From contig JBJKQL010000112.1 in the NCBI GenBank assembly GCA_046705265.1, positions 1-27,638 on the forward strand: a DNA stretch of 27,638 bases. The letters are read 5' to 3'. Source of the stretch: JAJYTL01 sp046705265. Its GTDB lineage: Bacteria > Pseudomonadota > Alphaproteobacteria > Ferrovibrionales > Ferrovibrionaceae. The notes beneath the pieces are model-generated. The model saw nothing but the letters and a program-made list of their open reading frames with translations. It made no database searches and was not told the origin of the DNA. Both the position numbers and the translations under genes were made by a program. This document shows, piece by piece, positions 1-7,749 of the stretch (position 1 is its first letter; each line of letters begins with the position of its first letter).

Positions 1-2
1 AG

Positions 3-113
3 ATCATGCGGCGTGTTCTCGCCGCGATCTCCTCAAACCAGGATGCGGGTGACGTCTCGACCCTTGCCAATCCCGAGATCGTCGAAGAACTCCGCAAAAT
101 GGCGAAACGGTAA
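3..113 (+). CDS. C-terminal end of an unidentified protein (cut by window edge)
   Basis: An open frame runs from the window edge to a TAA at 111-113 and gives 36 residues ending EELRKMAKR. Codon third positions are mostly G or C, as in real genes of this window. The gene starts outside the window and the visible tail carries no motif I can assign, so no function is proposed. Confidence 0.4.
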   Translation: MMRRVLAAISSNQDAGDVSTLANPEIVEELRKMAKR

Positions 114-235
114 CGCGACACCCGCTGCTCACGGAATTCCGGCCGGCTCGTCTGAACCATACGCACGATAGGCGAACGCCTTCTCGCTGAGTGGTGACGA
201 CACGCCGCGCCTGCCCTACCGGAGCAAAAAATGCA

Positions 236-735
236 TCAATAACCGTCGCCGGAGATCCTCATTAACCCTGGGCTCATTACATACCTTTGCATGATTGAAC
301 TCCAAATCCATAAGGGCTGACATCCAACCGCCTCCGCCCTCTGCTCCGCCGCAAGCTTTTCCTCGCGCGCTTGATGCTGTGCCGGCTCCTGCACGATAGC
401 GAATTCGGCATAGGCATTCTGCATGCCTTCCCTCGCGGCGAGAACCAGCTAGTTTCGCGCCGCGACCCAATTCTGCGTTACGCCGACACCGGTTTCGTAG
501 AGCAGCGCCAAGTTAAACTGCGCAGGTCTATATCCCCGCCGACACGGCCTTCAGATACCAATCATCAGCCGTCGCTTTAGGATCAACCTCGGCCCCAAAG
601 CCACGCTGATAGAACTGACCGAGCCTGTTCTCCGCCCGACGGCTCCCGTGCGCCACGGCCCTGTTCAACCCAAGTACCGATTTACCGGCACCCACAGGGT
701 CCGCCACGCCTTCCCAGTTTCATCGAGCCGAGAGC
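236..735 (-). pseudogene. Sel1-like repeat (SLR/TPR) protein, broken
   Basis: Reading the minus strand from about 735 down gives a Sel1-type repeat, with AENRLGQFYQRGFGAEVDP followed by DDWYLKAVSAG. This frame hits a TAG at 528-530. The next repeat continues one frame over as AQFNLALLYETGVGV, so about one extra base lies near 531. That second frame meets a TAG at 449-451, exactly where Sel1 repeats usually have Trp after AAR-N, then resumes in the same frame as LVLAAREGMQNAYAEFAIVQ and runs to a stop near 236. The gene therefore carries one frameshift and one Trp-to-amber change. Sel1 proteins are usually protein-interaction scaffolds. No intact N-terminus is seen. The family call is by eye from the G..Y..G.GV.D..KA..W..KA.. 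pattern. Confidence 0.7.
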
Positions 736-749
736 TGAGTTCGTCTGTC

Positions 750-777
750 TAAATCAATCCGCAACCAGCATGTTGCG
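750..777 (-). terminator. Possible glpD terminator
   Basis: A hairpin with a 6-bp stem (CGCAAC/GTTGCG at 760-765 and 772-777) sits directly after the glpD stop codon. On the minus strand it is followed by a T-rich GGATTGATTT. The stem is short, so this is only a candidate. Confidence 0.4.
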
Positions 778-2316
778 TTAGTCCTTTGCTGGCGAGAACG
801 TTGGGGCGGTATGATTGCCGCGCGCCGCCGCCGTGAGAAAAGTGCCTAGCACTTCAATTTGCGCGGCGGTGATCCTAAGGCCGAGCTTCGATCGCCGCCA
901 CAGGATATCCTCCGCTGTCGTGGCCCACTCCTCCGCGATTAGATACCGCACCTCTGCTTCGGTCAACGTCGCGCCGAAATCGCGGCCAAGGTCCTCGCGC
1001 CGGCGTGCATGGCCGAGAACGCGCGCAGTTTCCGTGCCATAGGCACGAAACAGGCGATGCGCCCAAGGCCGGTCTAGGAAGGGAAAGCGGTCCATCAAGG
1101 CACGGATGTGGGTCTCGCCGTCGCCAATCGCGAAATCGCCACCGGGAAGAGTGGCCTTGGCGGTCCAGGGCGGGCCGAACTCCTGAAAGTAGGGAGCGAG
1201 CTTTTCCAAGGCATGTTCGGAAAGCCGGCGGTAGGTGGTGATCTTTCCGCCGAAGATGGTCAGAAGTGGCGCTTCGCTTTTGGATGATGCAAGGTCGAGG
1301 CGATAATCCCGTGTCGCTGCCTTGGGGTCCGCGCTACCGTCGTCATAGAGCGGTCGAATGCCGGAAAAACTGGCGATCACATGCTCGGGCCGCAGTGGGG
1401 CCCGGAAGTAGGCGGACACGGCGCGGCAGAGATAGTCGGTCTCCTCGTTCGATATCCGGGGCTTGGCGGACTTATCGGCGTGATCCACCTCCGTCGTGCC
1501 GATCAGGCAGAAATCACCCTCGTAGGGAATGACGAAGACGATGCGACCATCGTCTTGCTGGAGTACATAAGCGCGATCGTGGTCGTAGAGGCGGGACACG
1601 ATGATGTGGCTGCCGCGAACGAGGCGAAGCCGCGCCCCGGCGGCGACGCCAAGGATCGCGCCGACATCATCGACCCATGGCCCAGCCGCGTTGACAAGCG
1701 CACGCGCCGTTGCGTCGAGAGGCTTGGCATCCGGATCGGTCTTCAGCGTGAGCCGCCAAAGGCTCTCAAGCCGTTCAGCTACCGTCACTTGCGTGCGCGT
1801 GAGGATGCGGGCCCCGCGCGCCACAGCGTCGCGGGCGTTGAGCACGACAAGGCGAGTATCGTCAACGGTGCAGTCGGAATATTCGAAGCCGCGGCGAATG
1901 CCGGCGATGAGTGGCAGGCCTGCGGCATCGCGCCTCAGGTCGAGGCTGGTGCTGGCCGGGAGCCGCATGCGGCCGCCGATCCGGTCATAGACGAGAAGGC
2001 CAAGCCGCAAGAGCCACCAAGGACGCATGTCGCCCCGATGCGGCAGCACGAAGCGAACCGGATGCACGATATGCGGCGCCGCGCGCCACAGCACCTCGCG
2101 CTCGGCCAACGCTTCTCGGACGAGGCGAAATTCGCGGTACTCGAGATAGCGTAAACCGCCATGAATGAGCTTTGTGCTGGCCGAGGAGGTTCCGCCAGCG
2201 AGATCGCCACGCTCGCACAAAAGGACACGCAAACCTCGTCCTGCGGCGTCCCGGGCGATGCCGCAGCCGTTTACGCCACCGCCAATGATGGCAAGGTCGT
2301 AGGCGTCCGCCGCCAT
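778..2316 (-). CDS. glpD: Aerobic glycerol-3-phosphate dehydrogenase
   Basis: This FAD enzyme oxidises sn-glycerol-3-phosphate to dihydroxyacetone phosphate and passes electrons to quinone at the inner face of the cytoplasmic membrane. The N-terminus has the dinucleotide-binding motif IIGGGVNGCGIARDAAGRG (about residues 10-28), then GTSSASTKLIHGGLRYLE, a signature of the GlpD/GlpA family. The C-terminal half keeps the IFGGKITTYR and ARRREDLG regions expected of GlpD. At 512 aa it has the length of E. coli GlpD. I place the start at the ATG at 2316, which gives the usual MxxxxDLxIIGGG beginning; a TTG at 2343 would add nine residues. The gene stands alone, with a Sel1 pseudogene downstream and a truncated group II intron upstream. 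An inverted repeat AGGCCT-TCGC-AGGCCT lies at 2343-2358, just upstream of the start, and could be regulatory. Confidence 0.95.
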   Translation of the reverse strand: MAADAYDLAIIGGGVNGCGIARDAAGRGLRVLLCERGDLAGGTSSASTKLIHGGLRYLEYREFRLVREALAEREVLWRAAPHIVHPVRFVLPHRGDMRPWWLLRLGLLVYDRIGGRMRLPASTSLDLRRDAAGLPLIAGIRRGFEYSDCTVDDTRLVVLNARDAVARGARILTRTQVTVAERLESLWRLTLKTDPDAKPLDATARALVNAAGPWVDDVGAILGVAAGARLRLVRGSHIIVSRLYDHDRAYVLQQDDGRIVFVIPYEGDFCLIGTTEVDHADKSAKPRISNEETDYLCRAVSAYFRAPLRPEHVIASFSGIRPLYDDGSADPKAATRDYRLDLASSKSEAPLLTIFGGKITTYRRLSEHALEKLAPYFQEFGPPWTAKATLPGGDFAIGDGETHIRALMDRFPFLDRPWAHRLFRAYGTETARVLGHARRREDLGRDFGATLTEAEVRYLIAEEWATTAEDILWRRSKLGLRITAAQIEVLGTFLTAAARGNHTAPTFSPAKD

Positions 2317-2438
2317 CCCGTCTTCAACGCTCCGTGATATCAAGGCCTTCGCAGGCCTGATGGGTTTATTGCACCAGCATGATAGAGATTACCGCATAGT
2401 GGCTATTGCCTCTAGATGGAGGTATTGCCTCAGTTTGA

Positions 2439-3240
2439 GTGCGCCGGGAGACCGGCAAGGAGTAGGAGGTGCAAGTCCACTACGATGAAGGAGTAGCAAC
2501 CCACATCGGCCCCGAGCCGTGCGCAGGCGTTCGCGAGAACGTCGGCGAAGCGTCGGTAGGGGACGTGTAGGCCAACCATCGAGCCGCGAAAGGAGACTAA
2601 TCCCGGCTGCTGACGCTGTTCAAACGGCGGAAGGCAACACGGGCGGGCGCGCTATTGCGAGCGCCAACCCGATCCGGCGTGGTCTGAGACCCTGGCATGC
2701 ACGGACGCTCCTTGTACAGGAACCGGGATATCTCCTGGTCGGCCAGGGGTCCTCTGGGGCGGCTGGTCAGCGGCGGGAAGGCGAGGAGCCGTAGCCGCCG
2801 ATGCACGATCAGGAGAAGTCTGACTCCGTCATAGTAGCTGTGAAGTCGCCGAACAAAGCCGGGCAGCAGCCGGCGGCGGAGGTGATGGAGCCAAGGGCGG
2901 AGACCAAAGGGAATGCGAGGCAGCAAAGCACGCACCGGTCGCAGACCCGGGCTCGCGTGACACAGGCACTGGACCGCATTCGGCAAGCCGCAAGGCAGAG
3001 GAAGAAGGAAAAGTTCACCGCGCTTCTCCACCATATCAACGTCGCTACGCTCCGACTGGCGTTCCATGCGCTCAAGCGCAAAGCCGCCCCGGGTGTAGAT
3101 GGCGTGACGTGGCAGGACTACGAGGCGGACCTTGAGCCCAGGCTTGAGGAACTGCACGGACGGGTCCATCGGGGAGCGTACCGGCCGCAACCGTCGCGCC
3201 GAACGTACATACCGAAGGCGGACGGACGGCAAAGACCTCG
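2439..3240 (+). mobile_element. Truncated group II intron (5' part with ribozyme domains and partial IEP)
   Basis: The element opens with GTGCGCCGGGAGACCGGCAA at 2439, the GUGYG 5' splice-site consensus of bacterial group II introns. The following 360 bases (GGTGCAAGTCC, AAGGAGTAGCAACCC, the many GC-rich short stems) look like a domain I-III scaffold. The intron-encoded protein begins at 2801. Similarity stops near 3240, in the middle of the reverse transcriptase, and I see no domain V or VI further right. The intron therefore lacks its catalytic 3' end and should be unable to splice or move by itself. The right limit is approximate. Confidence 0.8.
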
Positions 3241-3241
3241 G
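2801..3241 (+). pseudogene. ltrA: Group II intron reverse transcriptase/maturase, N-terminal fragment
   Basis: The frame encodes the N-terminal part of an LtrA-type protein. A basic leader is followed by RT-0/RT-1 sequence, with FHALKRKAAPGVDGVTWQDY and, further on, RPQPSRRTYIPKADGRQRP. In intact proteins the last motif is followed at once by LGIxxLEDKIVQ and then the YADD catalytic box. Here the frame runs into arginine-rich nonsense after QRP. A one-base change would allow LGVARL in the next frame, but nothing after that matches. The YADD box, the X domain and the endonuclease region are all missing, so this is a dead fragment. The protein normally helps its own intron RNA splice and copies it into DNA. 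Confidence 0.8.
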
Positions 3242-3305
3242 CGTCGCGCGGCTCGATCTTGTCAAAGTGCTCCTGAGCCTTGTCCCGCGCCTCTTCAGCG
3301 CGCGG
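3231..3305 (-). other. Short antisense coding scrap at the intron break
   Basis: On the minus strand, 3305 down to about 3231 reads RAEEARDKAQEHFDKIEP then RDAEVFAV, a helix-like sequence with natural codon use and a stop just upstream. It overlaps the point where the intron protein loses similarity. It may be the end of another gene joined to the intron by recombination. I do not recognise the family. Confidence 0.3.
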
Positions 3306-3527
3306 TCATTATACTCTTCAACGCAAAGGAACTCCGCCCGAGAGCGGATCAAGTGGCTCTGCTCTTGGGCGGGGGTTCTCCGTACTGGGAGGGTTATTCT
3401 AGAGCCTGACTATCGGACTGCCGCTTCGGACCGCGTCGCGTGGTTTTTTCAGGACCCTGAGCCTGCAAGTATGGCGGTGCGGCAGAACGCGAGCGGCGAG
3501 GGCTGCGGCCCGAAATAGATTAACTTT
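3306..3527. other. Region without a recognisable gene
   Basis: Between the broken intron and the hairpin after the cold-shock gene I see no frame with convincing coding character on either strand, and no intron domain V. Confidence 0.5.
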
Positions 3528-3551
3528 GTGGGGCGGCTTTCGCCGCCCCAC
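3528..3551 (-). terminator. Hairpin downstream of the cold-shock gene
   Basis: A perfect 10-bp stem GTGGGGCGGC/GCCGCCCCAC closes a four-base loop (GAAA on the minus strand) seven bases after the cold-shock stop codon. There is no clear T-run on the minus strand after it. It may act as a terminator or as a 3' stabiliser of the short mRNA. Confidence 0.6.
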
Positions 3552-3558
3552 CATAAAA

Positions 3559-3762
3559 TCAGACTGCCTTGAGATTGCCGGCCGAGGATTTGCCCCGATC
3601 CTGCTGAATGTCGAAGCTGAGCTTCTGGCCCTCGTGCAAAGAGCCGAGTCCAGCGCGCTCGACCGCTGAGATATGCACGAAGACGTCCTTCGAGCCGTCC
3701 TCCGGCTGGATAAAGCCATAGCCCTTTTGGGCGTTGAACCACTTAACCGTTCCGATAGACAT
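3559..3762 (-). CDS. Cold-shock domain protein, CspA family
   Basis: This is a 67-aa single OB-fold nucleic-acid-binding protein that binds single-stranded RNA/DNA and melts mRNA structure. The RNP1 motif KGYGFI (residues 13-18) and the RNP2 motif VFVHIS (27-32) are intact, as is the opening GTVKWFNAQKGYGFI. Length and full-domain layout match the family. The start ATG at 3762 has a good Shine-Dalgarno, AAAGGAAC, just upstream. The gene is monocistronic: a hairpin follows the stop and a terminator-like hairpin lies upstream at 3946-3974. Bacteria carry several paralogues, some cold-induced and some constitutive, so I give no specific gene name. Confidence 0.95.
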   Translation of the reverse strand: MSIGTVKWFNAQKGYGFIQPEDGSKDVFVHISAVERAGLGSLHEGQKLSFDIQQDRGKSSAGNLKAV

Positions 3763-3945
3763 GGTGTTCCTTTAGATAGAGTTAGATCTAGAGAGATAAC
3801 TGCGACACAGTTCGCGGCGCAGGCCAAATTTCGAAATGGACGGGAGCGGGCCGCCTCTTGGGCGAGGACAAACAGCCATACTGGTCTAAAACGAGTTGAC
3901 CGTATGAACCTAGTGTAAATAATGACAGTTTACAATGGCACCGTG
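3763..3945 (-). promoter_or_regulatory. Upstream region of the cold-shock gene
   Basis: The 180 bases before the start hold no gene. The region nearest 3900-3950 is much richer in A/T than its neighbours, and the stretch from there to the start could be a promoter followed by a long untranslated leader, which is usual for cold-shock genes. I could not fix -35/-10 boxes with confidence. Confidence 0.35.
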
Positions 3946-3974
3946 AAAATAAAATCGGCTGCATAATCCAGCCG
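3946..3974 (-). terminator. Orphan terminator-like hairpin
   Basis: CGGCTG/CAGCCG (3956-3961 and 3969-3974) form a 6-bp stem with a 7-base loop, followed on the minus strand by ATTTTATTTT. It looks like an intrinsic terminator for minus-strand transcription, yet no minus-strand gene remains to its right. It may survive from a lost gene and now insulate the cold-shock promoter. Confidence 0.5.
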
Positions 3975-4090
3975 TATCACAATTCATAGTATATGTATAC
4001 CAGCGCTCACTATCGGAAAGATAGCGGGCCGCTCAGCTAGACGACCTCAGCACGGCAAGGGAAGACGACCGCGCATCATGACGAAAGAGC

Positions 4091-4186
4091 ATGTCGGCGG
4101 CTGAAGTTGTAACGATCGGATTAGCCATGACGAAGAAGGCATTCCAGGTGCACGGAGTGCCGCAGGACATTCCGACTTTGCTTTGA
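4091..4186 (+). pseudogene. IS110-family transposase, N-terminal scrap
   Basis: A 31-residue frame contains AEVVTIGLAMTKKAFQVHGV, which matches the start of IS110-family transposases (typically VTIGLDxAKxVFQVHGVD). These are DEDD transposases whose first catalytic Asp sits in the GLD position; here that residue is Ala. The frame ends at a TGA at 4184-4186, and nothing further resembles the rest of the roughly 340-aa enzyme. The motif match is good but short. Confidence 0.6.
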
Positions 4187-4488
4187 CGATGATATGGCAG
4201 GATGCGAATCTCTGAATTCCGCTGGCGCAATGGGCATGGGCCTCATTCAGCCGGAGGATAGGCCGCCCCGAAGTGTCGGGTTCACCCCACGTCAACAATG
4301 TCACCAAAAGTGATAAGAGTGACGGCGGAGGAAGGATTAACCCGCGGTTGGCAGAGAGAGCATGGATCCTGGGGACAGCGTTTCGGTTCGAACCTGCGGT
4401 AGAACCCGAGTCGAAAGGTACGGCGTCGTGAGGTTGCGTAATAATTTATTCGGCGTGGCGTATCCCATGGTTGAGTTAAGAGGAAGAG
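4187..4488. other. Intergenic region, nothing identified
   Basis: About 300 bases between the IS110 scrap and the next gene. I see no coding frame with natural codon use. The last bases hold the ribosome binding site AAGAGGAAG of the gene at 4489. Confidence 0.5.
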
Positions 4489-4659
4489 ATGCCATTCAAA
4501 CCTAACTATAGTCAACAGCGGGCCGAGCGGAATCGTGCCGCGCAGGCAAAGAAAGAAGCCAAGCAGCGGGTGCGCGACGAGGCAACCGCTCGCCGCAAGG
4601 CAGAACGGGAGGCGGCGGCGCCGAGGGCATCGGACTCCGACACGCCGCGCCGTTCGTGA
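4489..4659 (+). CDS. Small Lys/Arg-rich conserved protein (56 aa)
   Basis: The frame starts MPFKPNYSQQRAERNRAAQA and continues with alternating Lys, Arg, Glu and Ala, ending DTPRRS. It resembles short highly charged proteins of unknown function that I recall from alphaproteobacteria, which begin MPFKPNY-x-x-x-RAERxRA. The body should form one long charged helix or coiled coil; it has no signal peptide or membrane segment. AAGAGGAAG stands four to eight bases before the ATG, an excellent ribosome binding site. Third codon positions are G/C rich. The following gene starts 31 bases downstream, so the two may share a transcript. Function unknown; nucleic-acid binding would suit the charge but is only a guess. 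Confidence 0.75.
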   Translation: MPFKPNYSQQRAERNRAAQAKKEAKQRVRDEATARRKAEREAAAPRASDSDTPRRS

Positions 4660-4690
4660 TCAGAAGTGAGCCAAGGTAGGATTCATTTTG

Positions 4691-4906
4691 ATGAAGCGCC
4701 GTCTTGCAAAGGGCTTTACCCTGTTCGACGTGACCTATGTCGATGGCAGTCGCACTTCCCATCGCAAGGTGCCGACGGCGGCACTGGCGGATCCAAATGA
4801 CGAAGCCGCTGTCAAGGCGATCATAGAGGCGCAGGATCGGGAGATTGCGCATGCTTCTGGCCGGCAACGCGCGGCGATCAAGTCGGTGACGCGCTCGCGA
4901 GCGTAA
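4691..4906 (+). CDS. Small conserved hypothetical protein (71 aa)
   Basis: The frame reads MKRRLAKGFTLFDVTYVDGS, then a Pro/Ala turn, and ends in a basic helix IEAQDREIAHASG with a final KSVTRSRA. It looks like a small cytoplasmic protein with a beta-rich front and a helical back; I know similar uncharacterised proteins from Rhizobiales but no function. I chose the ATG at 4691; a TTG at 4688 directly before it would add one residue. AAGGTAGG lies about a dozen bases upstream. It follows the 56-aa charged protein closely on the same strand and is probably co-transcribed with it. Confidence 0.7.
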   Translation: MKRRLAKGFTLFDVTYVDGSRTSHRKVPTAALADPNDEAAVKAIIEAQDREIAHASGRQRAAIKSVTRSRA

Positions 4907-5259
4907 GGATAAAACGGTGCGGCTCAGCGCCACAAATCGCCAGCCAGCCGGGGTGTCGGTCGGGAGCGTATAGCGGATTCGCCGCGCCCACGGTATAAGG
5001 CGCAATCGGTAAGGTTTAGAACCTCGCGTCTTCATTGCTGATGCGGCGGTAATGAAGGCAGGGGGCGGCTCGTCACTTTCGCGTTCGGCCAACGCCAACG
5101 GCGCGGCATGCCTGGGCGAAAGACCGCACGCTGGATCGATCGCGAGGCCGATAATCTCGTCTATGTGATTCAGGTTCTCGGGAACGTCGCAGGCGGCGGC
5201 CCGAGGACCCCGTGGGTCCGCGCCGCGCCGTCAAAGGCGGTGCGTTCGGGCACGTGCCA
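4907..5259. other. Intergenic region, nothing identified
   Basis: About 350 bases. Open frames exist on both strands but are Arg/Ser/Pro-rich and look like chance frames of GC-rich DNA. No repeat, RNA gene or hairpin with a T-run was noticed. Confidence 0.5.
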
Positions 5260-5490
5260 TCAATGCACGGCGGCATACATGATCTTTTCTTGGGTCGTCT
5301 CCTCGGGATCGAATTCCGCGACGATCTGTCCTCCGCGTGCAACCAGAATCCGATCGGAAATCTTAAGTATCTCGAGAAGATAGGATGAGATCATCACGAC
5401 GGCTTTGCCTTCGTTGGCAAGACTGCGGATAATTTCGTGAATTTCCTCGACTGCGCCGACATCGACTCCGGCTGGTCGCTCTAGTTGCAC
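5260..5490 (-). pseudogene. Sugar ABC transporter ATPase (RbsA/XylG/MglA type), C-terminal fragment
   Basis: The minus frame gives GVDVGAVEEIHEIIRSLANE, then KAVVMISSYLLEILKISDRI and ARGGQIVAEF. This is the D-loop, H-switch region and C-terminus of the second ATPase domain of a double-domain sugar ABC protein. In intact proteins DEPTRGVDVGA precedes and ISSELPEVL follows; here the Walker B side reads LERPAGVDVGA and the SSE reads SSY. Only about 75 of roughly 500 residues remain, with no Walker A or signature motif. No transporter partners are near. It is a remnant left by a deletion or rearrangement. Confidence 0.75.
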
Positions 5491-5583
5491 CGAGATTGAG
5501 TCAGCCCTCGCTGGAGGCCGATTCTAGAGAGACAAAAATGACAAATCTTGTGGGCTACGAGGCTAAAAATTGGGAAGAGGCGG

Positions 5584-7254
5584 ATGAGCGCAAACGGCGA
5601 CAAAAGACCGTGGCTTGATCTTTATGATGACAGCCTGCCAAGTGATATCGAGGTAGAGTGCAGCAGCGGGCTTGATATGTTTGAAGCGGCTGTTGGCTGC
5701 GGGGATGATCAACCCTGCATCCATTATTTTGATGCCACCCTCAGTTTTGGCCACGTCGCGGAAATGAGTGACTCCTTTGCGGTGGGCCTCGCGAATCACG
5801 GAATAGGGCGAGGCGATCGTGTCGGCCTCTATCTCCAGAACGTGCCGCAGTTTGTGATCGCCATGATTGGCCTTTGGAAGCTTGGCGCGATCCCGGTCGC
5901 GATCAACCCCATGCTTCGCGAGAAGGAACTGAAGGTGATACTCGACGATTCCGGGGCCAAGGGGTTGGTGACCTTGGAGTCGCTCTACAGGGATGTTGCC
6001 GCGAAGGTTGTTGATGCCACGAATGTCAGAATGGCCGTGACAACCTCGGAGCTGGAATTCATCTCGGATCCGCCGAAATCCTTGTTCGAGGAGGTGAAGA
6101 AGCGCAAGCCCGGCGGTACGCTGGACTTGATGGCCTTAGTGAATGAACACCTCGGCAGGGGACCCGGTCCAATCTCGCTCGATCCCGATGATGTCGCAGT
6201 TCTGTGCTACACGTCGGGGACCACGGGCCCGCCAAAAGGGGCGATGAACACGCACCGAAACCTCGTCTTTAATGCCATGACTTATCGCGACTGGCTTTCT
6301 TTAAACCGGAACGATATCTGTCTTGGCATCGCGCCGCTGTTCCATATTACCGGTCTGATCGGCCATATAGCGGTGTCGTTCCTCGTGCCGATGCCCCTTG
6401 TTCTGGGATACCGGTTTAATGCGGCCGTAGTCGGCGAACTTATCGAGTGCTGGAAGCCTACGTTTACCGTAGGCGCGATAACGGCGTTCATCGCTTTGGC
6501 GAATGATCAAGAGGCCGGGCGGCGTGACATCTCTTCGCTACGGAAGGTGTGCAGCGGCGGAGCGCCCATTGCGCCCGCCATCGTCGAGGCGTACGAGGCC
6601 CAATTCGGGACCTACATCATGCCCGTCTATGGTCTAACCGAGACAACCTCGCCGTCGCATATGACTCCGCTTCGCCGTCGCGCACCGGTCGATCCGAAAT
6701 CAGGAGCACTTTCCATCGGCGTTCCAATCTTCAATACGGATGTGAAGATCATCGGTGAACGCGGAGAAGAGTTGCCGCCCGGAGAAGTGGGGGAGATTGT
6801 CATTTCCGGTCCCGAGGTGGTTACCGGGTACTGGCAAAAACCGGAAGAAACGGCACATGCCATACCAAATGGCCAGTTGCATACCGGGGACGTCGGTTTC
6901 ATGGATGAGGCCGGCTGGTTCTATATCGTCGACCGGCGGAAGGATCAAATCAATGCGGCGGGCTACAAGGTTTGGCCGAGGGAAGTTGAGGACGTCCTAT
7001 ATAGCCATGGCGCGGTGAGGGAAGCGGCCGTTATCGGAGCCCCCGATCAGTACCGCGGTGAAACCGTGAAGGCGTTCGTCAGCTTGAAGCCGGGAGCGTC
7101 GGTCACTCCCGAAGAATTGATCGCCTTTTGCCGCCAACGAATAGCCGCCTATAAATACCCGCGGAAAGTGGAAATTCTTGATGAGTTGCCGAAGACGGCG
7201 ACCGGAAAGATCCTGCGGCGGACGTTGAGAGATCGCGAGTGGAAGGCGCAGTGA
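5584..7254 (+). CDS. AMP-forming acyl-CoA ligase (long-chain fatty acid-CoA ligase-like)
   Basis: This 556-aa enzyme of the ANL (acyl-CoA synthetase/luciferase) superfamily should activate a carboxylic acid to acyl-AMP and then acyl-CoA. All core motifs are present: phosphate loop YTSGTTGPPKG (about 209-219), the aromatic/adenine motif YGLTE (349-353), HTGD (433-436), the hinge VDRRKDQINAAGYKVWP (449-465) and the catalytic lysine in PKTATGKILRR (Lys542). The start at 5584 has GGGAAGAGG a few bases upstream; an upstream GTG at 5548 is less likely. It stands between two gene remnants with no operon partner. Sequence alone does not fix the substrate: medium or long-chain fatty acids are the default, but oxalate- and aryl-CoA ligases share these motifs. 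Confidence 0.9.
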   Translation: MSANGDKRPWLDLYDDSLPSDIEVECSSGLDMFEAAVGCGDDQPCIHYFDATLSFGHVAEMSDSFAVGLANHGIGRGDRVGLYLQNVPQFVIAMIGLWKLGAIPVAINPMLREKELKVILDDSGAKGLVTLESLYRDVAAKVVDATNVRMAVTTSELEFISDPPKSLFEEVKKRKPGGTLDLMALVNEHLGRGPGPISLDPDDVAVLCYTSGTTGPPKGAMNTHRNLVFNAMTYRDWLSLNRNDICLGIAPLFHITGLIGHIAVSFLVPMPLVLGYRFNAAVVGELIECWKPTFTVGAITAFIALANDQEAGRRDISSLRKVCSGGAPIAPAIVEAYEAQFGTYIMPVYGLTETTSPSHMTPLRRRAPVDPKSGALSIGVPIFNTDVKIIGERGEELPPGEVGEIVISGPEVVTGYWQKPEETAHAIPNGQLHTGDVGFMDEAGWFYIVDRRKDQINAAGYKVWPREVEDVLYSHGAVREAAVIGAPDQYRGETVKAFVSLKPGASVTPEELIAFCRQRIAAYKYPRKVEILDELPKTATGKILRRTLRDREWKAQ

Positions 7255-7283
7255 TCTCGTTGGCCATGGAATCGCTATAACAA

Positions 7284-7619
7284 TTATTTGGATGAACGAA
7301 GAACTCTATTGCCGCGCGAGCTGGTTCCCACGGCGGCCGAGGGACCTCCCTCCTGAGGTGGCCAAAGATCGCGTAAAACCAGTGCAATCTCGGCTTCGGC
7401 GACCAAGCAGCGCGCTCGCGCAACGGCCTTTCGCGGGCCGAAGGCCCGCGCCGCGCGCCGGAGCAATGTCTTCGCGCGATCGAGATCGCCGAGCTGCGCC
7501 ATCGCGATACCGCGAAGCGCCAGCGCCGGTGGATCATCGCGCAAGGCAATGTGGTTCAGCGCACCAAGCGCATCACCCGACGCCAGAGCGCGTGCCGCGG
7601 CGGTGATCGGTGACTTCAT
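7284..7619 (-). pseudogene. Truncated TPR/helix-turn-helix regulator-like protein (N-terminal part)
   Basis: The first 75 residues have natural composition: MKSPITAAARALASGDALGA, then ALALRGIAMAQLGDLDRAK and LLRRAARAFGPRKAVARARC. This matches, from memory, the TPR-like start of a larger Rhizobiales regulator-like protein. After EIALVLRDL the sequence becomes Gly/Ser/Arg-rich and stops at 7284, so the rest of the gene has been lost. No single frame change restores it, which suggests a deletion or recombination. It is divergent from the broken DUF899 gene. The family call rests on memory, hence modest confidence. Confidence 0.5.
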
Positions 7620-7749
7620 CGAAATCCCGACACACTTGTCACTCCCGGCCGCTGGCCGGCTGGCGGTAAGTCTACCTCACCACCAGTTGCCGGCAAGACG
7701 CCACTGCAATGTGGTGGCGGCGGCGTCGGACAGAAAAAGGAGAAGGAAC

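Noticed and set aside
1381..2154. Plus-strand open frame of 257 codons
   Set aside because: Antisense shadow of glpD.
3986..4000. Another GTATAC-containing site, as a further regulator operator
   Set aside because: It reads ATGTATACCA, lacks the first T of the TnGTATACnA pattern and is far from oxalate genes; GTATAC is expected a few times by chance in 27 kb.
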